This document shows, in pieces, positions 1-7,807 of a DNA stretch of 64,000 nucleotides (the first letter of the stretch is position 1; every line of letters begins with the position of its first letter). This DNA comes from Anaerolinea sp. GTDB taxonomy: Bacteria; Chloroflexota; Anaerolineae; Anaerolineales; Anaerolineaceae. Where the stretch lies: the NCBI GenBank assembly GCA_020725865.1, contig DYEC01000024.1, positions 124,001 to 188,000 of the forward strand. Reading direction: 5' to 3'. The position numbers and the translations under genes were made by a program. Below the pieces are notes generated by a model. It was given only the letters and a program-made list of their open reading frames with translations. It ran no database searches and had not been told where the DNA came from.

Positions 1-2
1 TG

Positions 3-320
3 GTCAACCGTCCGTTATCTTATGCATTTTTCTTTTTGCAGACTATGTTGTTGTACGGTGTGCCTTCGGGATTGGGGGGTGGTATCTTGGGCTGGCTTGC
101 TGTAAATGGCGGACAGAGGCAGGTTGTACTCTGGAGTTTATTGATGGGGATAGTTGTCCCGTTATCTGGTGCGGTGATTCTGGCATTGGTAGCATTTATT
201 CTTTCGGGTCAGCCTCACTTGGATAAGTCCATGCTGATTATGCACCTTGCGGTGATGGTGCCGTTGTTCGGTTTTGCCGGGCAAATCCTGCTGAGAGCTT
301 TTACGGACAAAGACAGATGA
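3..320 (+). CDS. Membrane protein, 5' truncated by window edge
   Basis: The reading frame is open from the first bases of the window (codon boundary at base 3) with no stop before 320, so the gene almost certainly begins upstream; the TTG at 36 and ATG at 45 are not convincing starts. The visible 105 residues contain about three hydrophobic segments: a Gly-rich one (LLYGVPSGLGGGILGWL), a long one (SLLMGIVVPLSGAVILALVA) and a C-terminal one (LAVMVPLFGFAGQILL). A short charged tail follows. It is therefore an integral membrane protein of unknown family. Its stop overlaps the next start by 4 bp (ATGA), so the two are translationally coupled. I do not recognise a function. Confidence 0.6.
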   Translation, partial: VNRPLSYAFFFLQTMLLYGVPSGLGGGILGWLAVNGGQRQVVLWSLLMGIVVPLSGAVILALVAFILSGQPHLDKSMLIMHLAVMVPLFGFAGQILLRAFTDKDR

Positions 321-886
321 TGTTTCGACAGTGGTTATTCTTCAATCTGGCGTATTTCTTTGGACATCCTCGTTGGGATACTGGGATCTCGCCGCCGGAG
401 CTGATACAGTTTATTGCTTCTCATCCGCCGGGGCGGGCGCTTGATTTGGGATGTGGAACGGGGCTGAATGTACTGACGCTGGCAAAAGCCGGATGGCAGG
501 TACTTGGTGTGGATTATGCCTGGCGTGCTGTTGAACTGGCAAAACGACGCTTGAAACGGTCAGGGGTACAAAATGCCGAGGTGCGTGTTGGGGATGTGAC
601 AGCGTTGTTTGGTATTCATGAGTCTTATGACCTGGTTCTGGACATAGGCTGTTCTCATGCCCTCTTGCCAGCCGGTCGAGATGTTTTGCGCAAGAACTTG
701 CAGCACTGGCTGAAACCGGGTGGAACGTATCTGCTTTATGCCCATCTTGTGCAACAAGGGGGAATCGGTATCACAGAACAGGATATCGCGGCATTGTCAA
801 CAGTTCTCAAGCTGGTGCAGCGCCGGGATGGCAGCGAAGGTGATGGACGCCCATCAGTATGGTTGTGGTTTAAGAAACCAGAATAG
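317..886 (+). CDS. Class I SAM-dependent methyltransferase
   Basis: The 189-residue protein has the Rossmann methyltransferase signature. Motif I is ALDLGCGTGLNVLTLA (about residues 41-56), with an acidic residue ending strand 2 (VLGVDYA), VRVGDVTAL as motif II-like, and LVLDIGCSHAL followed by LKPGGTYLLY as post-motifs. It resembles the small stand-alone methyltransferases (Methyltransf_25/TehB-like) whose substrate cannot be deduced from sequence. It overlaps the upstream membrane-protein gene by 4 bp, suggesting a common operon, and it is convergent with the GNAT gene 3 bp away. The ATG at 317 is the only sensible start. The class is certain; substrate and role are unknown. Confidence 0.85.
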   Translation: MMFRQWLFFNLAYFFGHPRWDTGISPPELIQFIASHPPGRALDLGCGTGLNVLTLAKAGWQVLGVDYAWRAVELAKRRLKRSGVQNAEVRVGDVTALFGIHESYDLVLDIGCSHALLPAGRDVLRKNLQHWLKPGGTYLLYAHLVQQGGIGITEQDIAALSTVLKLVQRRDGSEGDGRPSVWLWFKKPE

Positions 887-889
887 CAC

Positions 890-1441
890 TCAAAGCTTTT
901 TTTCCATGCGCCAGGCAGGCTCATGCACGTCAATAACCACCCCTTTATCATTAATATAAGACCAGTTGCCTGGCTCATGTGCCACGATATGATAGCCATG
1001 GCGTTTGTACATTTTTTGTGCCAGCCGGTTTTCTTTGCCAACATTTAGGGTTACATAACGAAAACCGCGCTGACGCAGGTCATTTTCAACAATTTGCAGG
1101 ATGCGCGAACCCAATCCCAAACCGCGATAAGCCGGGCGAACGCGAAATGAATACAGGTAAGCGCGTGTCTTGCCATCTGCCAGCTCAGGCCGATCACAGA
1201 TCAGTTGAATAAAAACCTGTCCGACCAGACCCACACCGGGCAATTCGGCAACCCAAAGCACGGAGAGCCCTTTCTGAAACCGTTGCCAGGCTTGTCCAAA
1301 AACGTTGCGAAAGTGGCGGTACTCGCCGTCCCATTCCAACGCTGGCAAATCTTCTTCCCGCATCAAGCGAATAATCACCTTAGATAACCAGGCGGGTTCA
1401 GATGGAGGAGGAAGGAGGGTTGGCTTCAGATGGCTAACCAT
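890..1441 (-). CDS. GNAT family N-acetyltransferase
   Basis: The 183-residue protein carries the GNAT acetyl-CoA binding core. FRVRPAYRGLGLGSRILQ contains the R-G-x-G-x-G-S pyrophosphate loop (motif A), and LNVGKENRLAQKMYKRHGY is the typical motif B with the N-x-x-A-x-x-x-Y-x-x-x-G-F/Y pattern. The N-terminal IIRLMREEDLPALEW is a usual GNAT opening. The ATG at 1441 has an upstream purine-rich AGAGGA. It lies 16 bp downstream of the large nucleotidyltransferase gene on the same strand and probably shares its transcript. The acceptor is unknown; small-molecule or protein acetylation are both possible. Confidence 0.85.
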   Translation of the reverse strand: MVSHLKPTLLPPPSEPAWLSKVIIRLMREEDLPALEWDGEYRHFRNVFGQAWQRFQKGLSVLWVAELPGVGLVGQVFIQLICDRPELADGKTRAYLYSFRVRPAYRGLGLGSRILQIVENDLRQRGFRYVTLNVGKENRLAQKMYKRHGYHIVAHEPGNWSYINDKGVVIDVHEPAWRMEKKL

Positions 1442-1457
1442 TGGATGATCCTCTGCC

Positions 1458-4145
1458 TCAGGTAATCTCAGACCGGTTTACCGATTGTTCAAGAGACAGT
1501 AGATGCTCAAGCAGGACGTTTTCTTCTTCTTCGGTGGTAATCTCACCGTTCAACCACGCGGCGCGTAGCGAATTAAGGATGCGGGAATAGCTCTTGCCGG
1601 GGGGTAACCCTTTGGCACGCAACATCAACCCAGTGGTCTTCGGGCGCACCATCTGCCATTGGGTCACATAGCGCAGCAACAATGACTTTTGTGTCTCATC
1701 TTGCGTCAGACAATACAACACGTATAAAGCGGAATGCGGGACGACCTCAAGCCGGTTCACGATACGACTGGGGGGAAGAGTGACCAGATTGGGCAATTCG
1801 CGTCGCAGTCGTGCGATGCCAATCAGCGACCTGAGCAATACATTGGGGAACTTGAGACGTTCGGCGATATTATGTAGTGTTTCTTCCGTTAGGTTGTTCA
1901 GCCAGACCAGATATGCCAGATACATACGTGTTGTTGGCAGGTCAGTATCAAACTCCAGTTTCCAGGTCGGATCAATTGGCTCAAACAAAACCCTGCGCAG
2001 ACAGGGGGCCATTGTCTGAGACCATTTCAATGCCGGGTGAATCGGTTTCAGCAGTTGCAGCTCTTCAAGCCGTGCCAACATGTCCTCGGGGTTTTCTTCG
2101 CGCAGAATCAAGTCTAATTCGTGGCGGAGACGCGGACCGCTTGTCTGACGCAGTAATGGACGGGCTTCACTGATGAGTTGTAATGTACGTTCCTCGATAG
2201 CGAAGCCGAAGCGCTGCTCAAAGCGCACCGCGCGCAACATGCGGGTTGGGTCATCAAAAAAGGATAGTGGGTGCAGGACGCGAATGCGTTTGTTTTGTAA
2301 ATCGCGGTAGCCGCCCCAAAAGTCGTACAGGTCGCCGTAGTGTCGTCCATCTAACCGAAGCGCCATCGTGTTGATGGTGAAGTCACGTCGGTAGAGGTCC
2401 AGCTTGATACTGCCGCGTTCGACAGTTGGCAGGGCGGTTGGGTAATCGTAAAACTCTGTCCGCGAACTGATCAGGTCAAGGCTCATGGGCAGGTCTTCAG
2501 CCTTGAAGTTTGCTTCCGGGTTCAGCCGGGCAGCCAGCTCGGCGCGAATACCCCCGATTTGCCATTTGGCGGTGCCAAAGCGTTTGTGGGTGGTGATATC
2601 ACCGCCGAATTCAGCCACCAGAGCGCGCCCCAGTGCAATGGCGTTGCCTTCAACTACAATGTCAAAATCTAGACCCGGGCGCTCTAATAACAGGTCGCGC
2701 ACAAATCCACCCACAACGTAAGCGGGAAGATGTTGAGTATGCGCACGTTCAGCAATAGCACGTAGCAGTGCCAGGCGTGCTGGAGGCAGGGCAGCTTCCA
2801 GGCGGTGTGCCAGATTTTTGCGCTCCGGATGCGGATGGTGATTAGCGGCTGCCAGTGTTTTAAGCAGGTCAGTGCGCGTGACAATTCCAATAATTTCACC
2901 ACTTTCCGGCGAAACGACGGGTACCTGACCCCAGCCATGGGTGACCATCAAGTATTGCAGTTTCTCCAGCGTATCGTCCGGGCGAATGGTGACTTCACCA
3001 GCTTCCATGAGACTACCGGCAGTCAGGTTCAGGTGGTGCGCAATGGCGCGGTCAACGGCGCGGCGCGTCAATAAACCGATAACTTTGCCATTTTCGACAA
3101 CCGGAAAGCCCTCATAGCCATATCGTTGCATTAATTGGGCAGCGTCTGTTACGGATGTAGTTGGCGTAATCACTCGTGGATTGCTGGACATGATTTGACC
3201 AACAGTGACGGGCGGGCGGACAAATTTGGGCAGAATGCGTAGCAGTTCGTTATAGGTCCGCTCGAGCGGCGGGGTCTTTGAGCGTTTTCTCGATTCGGGA
3301 GAGACGCGTATCAGTGCTGCCGCGGCGCGGGCATGTCCGCCACCGCCGAAATGTGCAGCAATCTGTGAGACATCCACGCGGTCGCTGGTAGAGCGGGCGA
3401 CCATGCGAATCCCGTCTTTTGTTTGCACCAGAACAAACAGACCATCTGGCTCCAGCATATCGCGTAGCTTATGGGCAATGCTGGAAATCTCCTCGCTCAA
3501 ATCCTCTGCCTGAGCGCAGGAAATAATAATCTTTTGACCGTTGACGTAATGGGTCTGTGCGCTTTCCAACAGGCGATCCTGAACCTGTAACTGCTCTGAT
3601 GAGAGCGGAGGATTGAGATACTCGCTGACGATCCGCAAGCTGGCGCCTTCTTCAAGCAAATAAGCCGCGGCACGCACATCGCGCGGGGTAGTGCTGGTAT
3701 AAGTGAGCGAGCCGGTATCTTCATAAATTCCCAACAACATCAGGGTTGCATGGAGCGGGTTCAGCCGTTCCAGACGGGTTTGTACTTGCTCAACCACCAG
3801 CGTGGTGCAGGCGCCCAAGCGCTCGATGGTGCAAAGCCAGCCGGCGGGTAAATCGGAACGCAGTTGATGATGATCAATGACCTGGACGAGGGTATCCTGC
3901 CCCATTCCTTTTGGAGTGACCAGCGATTGAGTGTCCACCAGCGTTACGCTTTCGACCGGTTCGGGTGGCAGATCACGCGCATCAACAAAGGGCAGCTCGC
4001 TACCATAGAGGGTCAGGAAGGTGCGCAAATTGCGGTTAATACGGCGCGGCAAAACGGGGATTGCCCGCTCGTTCAAAAGGTGAACGCCCAGCATGGCGGC
4101 AATGGCGTCGAAATCCGCCTGCTCGTGAGTAAGAATCAAATGCAT
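1458..4145 (-). CDS. DHH-CBS-tRNA nucleotidyltransferase fusion (A- or CCA-adding enzyme)
   Basis: The 895-residue protein joins three modules. Residues 1-300 are a DHH/DHHA1 phosphoesterase: THEQADFDA, IDHHQL at 90-95, YEDTGSL near 141 and the DHHA1 GGGGHARAAA near 267-276. Residues about 314-430 are two CBS domains. Residues about 455-895 are a class II nucleotidyltransferase of the poly(A) polymerase/CCA type: VVGGFVRDLLL, the metal-binding LDFDIVVEG, RRDFTINTMALR and DDPTRMLRAVRFEQRFGF. This architecture is known for tRNA A-adding and poly(A)-polymerase-like enzymes in Aquifex, Deinococcus and other deep-branching bacteria. The DHH motif looks intact, so nanoRNase or cyclic-dinucleotide phosphodiesterase activity could accompany tRNA 3'-end repair. 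CC- versus A-adding specificity cannot be decided here. Confidence 0.88.
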   Translation of the reverse strand: MHLILTHEQADFDAIAAMLGVHLLNERAIPVLPRRINRNLRTFLTLYGSELPFVDARDLPPEPVESVTLVDTQSLVTPKGMGQDTLVQVIDHHQLRSDLPAGWLCTIERLGACTTLVVEQVQTRLERLNPLHATLMLLGIYEDTGSLTYTSTTPRDVRAAAYLLEEGASLRIVSEYLNPPLSSEQLQVQDRLLESAQTHYVNGQKIIISCAQAEDLSEEISSIAHKLRDMLEPDGLFVLVQTKDGIRMVARSTSDRVDVSQIAAHFGGGGHARAAAALIRVSPESRKRSKTPPLERTYNELLRILPKFVRPPVTVGQIMSSNPRVITPTTSVTDAAQLMQRYGYEGFPVVENGKVIGLLTRRAVDRAIAHHLNLTAGSLMEAGEVTIRPDDTLEKLQYLMVTHGWGQVPVVSPESGEIIGIVTRTDLLKTLAAANHHPHPERKNLAHRLEAALPPARLALLRAIAERAHTQHLPAYVVGGFVRDLLLERPGLDFDIVVEGNAIALGRALVAEFGGDITTHKRFGTAKWQIGGIRAELAARLNPEANFKAEDLPMSLDLISSRTEFYDYPTALPTVERGSIKLDLYRRDFTINTMALRLDGRHYGDLYDFWGGYRDLQNKRIRVLHPLSFFDDPTRMLRAVRFEQRFGFAIEERTLQLISEARPLLRQTSGPRLRHELDLILREENPEDMLARLEELQLLKPIHPALKWSQTMAPCLRRVLFEPIDPTWKLEFDTDLPTTRMYLAYLVWLNNLTEETLHNIAERLKFPNVLLRSLIGIARLRRELPNLVTLPPSRIVNRLEVVPHSALYVLYCLTQDETQKSLLLRYVTQWQMVRPKTTGLMLRAKGLPPGKSYSRILNSLRAAWLNGEITTEEEENVLLEHLLSLEQSVNRSEIT

Positions 4146-4293
4146 AATTCAATTTTAAACCAAAAATTTTTCGGTAGGTGATACTATTAGATGACTATGT
4201 TGGGTGGCACAAAAGTGGGCGCAGTGAATCTGTCTATGATGTGATGGCTGATGCTCAGTGTATTAATTGGCAGTATTCATGCAAGGTTAACGT

Positions 4294-4374
4294 ATGGTGC
4301 ATTGTCTCTGGATTAATCGTTTTTCCGGTGTGATTTTGCTTGGTTTTGGATTGGCCGCCTTGTTAATATTGTGA
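4294..4374 (+). CDS. Possible 26-residue single-TM small protein
   Basis: This short open frame in the intergenic gap starts at an ATG preceded by AAGG with a 7-base spacer and an immediate in-frame stop. It encodes MVHCLWINR followed by a hydrophobic stretch (FSGVILLGFGLAALLIL) and then stops. The composition is that of a single transmembrane helix with one positive residue at the boundary. I see no clear promoter. Chance occurrence is quite possible, so this is only a candidate. Confidence 0.18.
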   Translation: MVHCLWINRFSGVILLGFGLAALLIL

Positions 4375-4410
4375 TGGGAGGGGGTGAGGTTTATGCTTTG
4401 CACAAAGCCA

Positions 4411-4920
4411 TCAATCATCTTCCAGAATGACAAATCGGTTATTTCCTGTTGCAAGGTCTAACAAAGCGAAGGAACGCGCCTCGCGTCGAACACCTCCCAA
4501 TGCCCCCGGATTAATGATATGGGTAGTGTTGACCCATTCGTCGCGCCTCACGTGCGTATGTCCGTGAAAGACATAGGCGTATTTTCCTGATTGAATGAGT
4601 GTTGCCAGCGCCTGTGTATCATTGCCATGAATGGCGGCGATTGTTTTTCCTTCGATTTCCCCGCTAAACCATTGTCCGGAAAAATTGGCGGGGTTTTGCA
4701 CCAACAGAGCGCGCTGAATTTCACCTGAAGCGTAATCCGCGTTTCCGGTGACATGAATGACACGTAAGCCGTTGAAGTATGCAGCCAGCTCTGGGTCCGT
4801 GAGGTCACCACAATGAAAAATCAAGCTGACCCCTTCCTTGCGCAAGATCTCAAGTGCTTTTTGCAAATTGTGCCACTGGTTGTGGGTGTCCGAAACTAAA
4901 CCAATCAGACTACTTGTCAT
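4411..4920 (-). CDS. YfcE/MJ0936-type metallophosphoesterase
   Basis: The 169-residue protein shows all metal-binding blocks of the small calcineurin-like phosphodiesterases: GLVSDTHN (D-x-H), IFHCGDLTD (GD), VTGNADY (GN in the GNHD position), AAIHGND and VFHGHTHVRR (GHTH). The length matches the YfcE/MJ0936 group, which hydrolyses model phosphodiesters and in some members cyclic nucleotides. It starts 3 bp after the stop of the Rel/SpoT-like gene, so both are surely cotranscribed. A role in nucleotide second-messenger turnover is therefore a possible inference. The natural substrate is unknown. Confidence 0.87.
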   Translation of the reverse strand: MTSSLIGLVSDTHNQWHNLQKALEILRKEGVSLIFHCGDLTDPELAAYFNGLRVIHVTGNADYASGEIQRALLVQNPANFSGQWFSGEIEGKTIAAIHGNDTQALATLIQSGKYAYVFHGHTHVRRDEWVNTTHIINPGALGGVRREARSFALLDLATGNNRFVILEDD

Positions 4921-4923
4921 AGC

Positions 4924-6780
4924 TCAAACGACCTCAATTACCGCAAACCGAATGCCACAATTTTCGAAGGCATTTTTCAGCGCCAGCGCTTTTTCGGGGG
5001 TCAGGTGGCGAATAACCAGCCTGACTGAAAAGCTTCCGTCCGGGCTGGTATCGGTGACTGAGCGGAGAATATTTCCTCCATGCTCAAAGACCAGAGTAGT
5101 TAATCTCGCCAGCACGCCAGGGCGATGAGTTTCTTTGCCACCCTGGATATAGACATTGGTCCATTCGAGCTGTTCTTTCGATATGCCCACACCATCAAGC
5201 TCTTGCGAAAGGTCCTCCATACGGATTGCACCAGAGCCTACAGCAGCATAAAGATCTGTCAGACTAGCACATGCCAGACGCTCCAGCAGAACGTCCATGC
5301 GATCGCGTTCAAGGGATTGAACATCCTCCAGGTCAATAATTCCCTTGCTAATAAGTAGCGGTTTAATTTTGGTGAGACCTACTTCAGCCGCTTTTTTCAG
5401 TGCTTCGGTCGCAAGCACAGAGCGCAGCAGTCGGGCTGTTGTGTCATTGCAAAAACTGAGCCATTCTTCACTGGGTGTTAGTCGTTTACCGCTGGTGATA
5501 ACTTCGACAACGTCACCGGGTTTGACCTTGTCCGAAAGGCGTGCCAAATTGCCGTTGACTTCGACGGCGCTGATTTTATCCAGCAAGAATTCCTGCTGGA
5601 TCGTCGCTACGGCATCAAGGACGGTGGAACCTTCCGGGACAAAGCGGGCGCCGCCGGTTGGTGTCAGAATTTCCACCGGATTGTAATAGCTAATATCTTT
5701 ACCATTTTGAATGCAGTACACTACCCCCCACAGATTTTCGCCTTCCATATCGCGGGTAGCGATAGCGACTTCGATAGCGCCTATTTTAGGCAGATAGGCA
5801 GTGACTTGGAGGGCGCGATAACCGTTTTGGGGACAGGCAATATAATCATCGAAGCGGTTTTGGTCCAGATAGGAACCAAAAAAGCGATTCACATCTGCCA
5901 GAAGCAGGTAGCAATCGCGTTCATCTTCACTATCGACGATCATGCGAAAGCTGATGATATCGTTGACTTCAGAAAAGTCATTCATTGAGGCTTTGCGCTC
6001 ACGTGCCATACGGCGTAACTTTTGCCAGGATTGCCAGTAGCCATTGACGGTGATCTCAATGCTGCCATTGACGCCTGCTTTTTCCATGACACGCGCCAGT
6101 TGTTCCATATTTCCGTTAATAAATTCGGGATTCAGGCGAGGGTCATTATCCAGTTTTTCTTTGACAAATGCAAAGGTTTCCGGGTCAGCATGCGGAAAAG
6201 CCGTGTCCTCGAGCCAACGCCGCCATTGATAACAATTCAGAATGCCAGCCAGCCGTCCATAAGCGCGGATCGCTTCGGTGGCTTTTTGACGACGCTTATC
6301 TTCTGGCATGTGTTCCAGGGTCAGGACGTTGTGGCTTTTATCTGCCAGTTTGACCAGAAAGACGCCCGGGTTGCGGAATCGGGCTAATTTGCGCAAAGTC
6401 TCGATTTCGCGCGAGCGACCTTCACGCGGGGAACTTAACTTAGTCACCCCATCCACAATATAAGCTACTTCTTCCCCTAAGGTACCGGGAAACCTTTGGC
6501 GAATCTGGTCCAGGCTGCCGCCTTTGTCTTCAATACTATCATGGAGCAGAGCGGCAATCGTCCAGGCATCATTCTTCACTAGATTGTCAATAAAAGCTGC
6601 CACCCAGGCGCAGTGCGTCTCAAAATAGGGTTCACCAGAAAGGCGCAACTGACCCTCATGCAGTTCTCTGCCCCAGCGATAGGCTTCGGCAATAGCTTCA
6701 TTGCGCGGAACAAACTCTCCTGGGGAGAATTCATCGGTCAATTTTGGACGAACTTCCTGTACAGGTTTAATTCTTACCAT
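4924..6780 (-). CDS. Divergent RelA/SpoT homologue: HD, synthetase-like, TGS, ACT
   Basis: The 618-residue protein follows the long Rel architecture but is about 100 residues shorter than usual. The N-terminal HD hydrolase domain has AALLHDSIED (HD at 80-81), VDGVTKL and LVKLADKSHN (about 144-151). A synthetase-like domain lies about 230-370, with EVNDIISFRMIVDS and IACPQNGYRALQVT recognisable. It is followed by a TGS domain (EILTPTGGARFVPEGSTVLDA) and a C-terminal ACT domain (RPGVLARLTTLVFEHGGNI). The HD site looks intact, but the HxIAExGxAAHW block that follows the catalytic EVxIxT strand in Rel synthetases is replaced by MEGENLWGVVY. I therefore infer (p)ppGpp hydrolysis as more likely than synthesis. 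It sits in an operon-like run with PP2C upstream and a phosphoesterase downstream. Confidence 0.82.
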   Translation of the reverse strand: MVRIKPVQEVRPKLTDEFSPGEFVPRNEAIAEAYRWGRELHEGQLRLSGEPYFETHCAWVAAFIDNLVKNDAWTIAALLHDSIEDKGGSLDQIRQRFPGTLGEEVAYIVDGVTKLSSPREGRSREIETLRKLARFRNPGVFLVKLADKSHNVLTLEHMPEDKRRQKATEAIRAYGRLAGILNCYQWRRWLEDTAFPHADPETFAFVKEKLDNDPRLNPEFINGNMEQLARVMEKAGVNGSIEITVNGYWQSWQKLRRMARERKASMNDFSEVNDIISFRMIVDSEDERDCYLLLADVNRFFGSYLDQNRFDDYIACPQNGYRALQVTAYLPKIGAIEVAIATRDMEGENLWGVVYCIQNGKDISYYNPVEILTPTGGARFVPEGSTVLDAVATIQQEFLLDKISAVEVNGNLARLSDKVKPGDVVEVITSGKRLTPSEEWLSFCNDTTARLLRSVLATEALKKAAEVGLTKIKPLLISKGIIDLEDVQSLERDRMDVLLERLACASLTDLYAAVGSGAIRMEDLSQELDGVGISKEQLEWTNVYIQGGKETHRPGVLARLTTLVFEHGGNILRSVTDTSPDGSFSVRLVIRHLTPEKALALKNAFENCGIRFAVIEVV

Positions 6781-6847
6781 GTTTTTACACTCTTGAACTT
6801 GGCAGTCGATTGTAATCCTTTCTTATAAGAAAACATGAGAAAGGCGG

Positions 6848-7597
6848 TTATGATTTCGTCTTGCGAGCGATGATCACGGAGATATTATCGGGCGCTTCAT
6901 TTTCGTTTGCCAATTCGACCAGACGCTCGGCTGCTACTTGCGGCGGTAAGGTCAGGACGGCTTCTTGAATTTTTGTTTCGGGGACCACGCCCCATAGCCC
7001 ATCAGTACAGAGCAGAATCACATCACCTTTGTGGATAGCGATGCTGGCAGTATAGGGTTTGACTTCTTGTCGCTGAGCACTCAACGAAAGTGTCAGGACA
7101 TTGCGGCGCGGGTGTTGCTGGGCTTCTTCTGGGGTCAGGCTGCCAATGCGCACCATCTCGGCAACTAAACTATGGTCATAACTGATTTGTAAAACCTGCT
7201 TTTCATTGATCAAGTAAGCGCGGCTGTCGCCAATGTTGGAAAAATGGGTGACGTTGGGTTCCAGAATGGCAGCCACAACTGTGCTGCCCATTTTGGAAAG
7301 TTGAGGGTCTTTTTGAGCGCTTTGGATAATTGCCAGATGTGCGTTTTGTATTGAATCCTCAAGAATTTGAATGTAAGATAGACGACGAATATCAGAATGC
7401 TGATAATTTTCCAGAATTGTTTCTACAACCAGTTTGCTTGCCAGCGCGCCACCACTATATCCTCCCATCCCATCAGCAACGACCAGAAGGGGTGGGCGGC
7501 GGTTCAGCATGCCTGGTACCCAGACGCCAATTGCATCTTGGTTGGGTTGGTCTCTACGTTTTATACCTGTGTCTGTAATTTTTCCAATCTCAAACAT
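6848..7597 (-). CDS. PP2C-type Ser/Thr protein phosphatase (PrpC/Stp-like)
   Basis: The 249-residue protein covers a minimal bacterial PPM/PP2C domain and little else. Metal-binding and fold motifs are present in order: RRDQPNQDAIG, VVADGMGGYSGG, SNIGDSRAYLI, YDHSLVAEMVRIG, ILLCTDGLWG and APDNISVII. Such enzymes dephosphorylate targets of Hanks-type kinases. No kinase is adjacent, but a kinase is encoded 43 kb away in the same window (50865-53207). The gene is first in a minus-strand run with the Rel-like and phosphoesterase genes, 67 bp upstream of rel. It is divergent from the STAND/BTAD regulator. Confidence 0.92.
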   Translation of the reverse strand: MFEIGKITDTGIKRRDQPNQDAIGVWVPGMLNRRPPLLVVADGMGGYSGGALASKLVVETILENYQHSDIRRLSYIQILEDSIQNAHLAIIQSAQKDPQLSKMGSTVVAAILEPNVTHFSNIGDSRAYLINEKQVLQISYDHSLVAEMVRIGSLTPEEAQQHPRRNVLTLSLSAQRQEVKPYTASIAIHKGDVILLCTDGLWGVVPETKIQEAVLTLPPQVAAERLVELANENEAPDNISVIIARKTKS

Positions 7598-7744
7598 CTT
7601 TTATAAAGTTGATGGACACTTAAGCCGCCGGTTGTTGTGCTTCGAGTATACAGGAGTTGTCTAAATGCGTCAATTCGTCCATTTTGGGATTTTTACATAT
7701 GCCAATCAACGCGGAAACGGCATTTTTCTTGCAGTATCAGGTAA

Positions 7745-7773
7745 TTGCTTTGTTTGGAATATAATACTAAAAT
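7745..7773 (+). promoter_or_regulatory. Sigma-70-like promoter for the STAND/BTAD regulator
   Basis: TTGCTT and TAAAAT are separated by exactly 17 bases, which places the transcript start about 30 bases before the ATG at 7808. No Shine-Dalgarno sequence is visible before that ATG. Confidence 0.5.
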
Positions 7774-7807
7774 GTAGCAAGAATGCAAAAAGAACACTCT
7801 TCTAATT

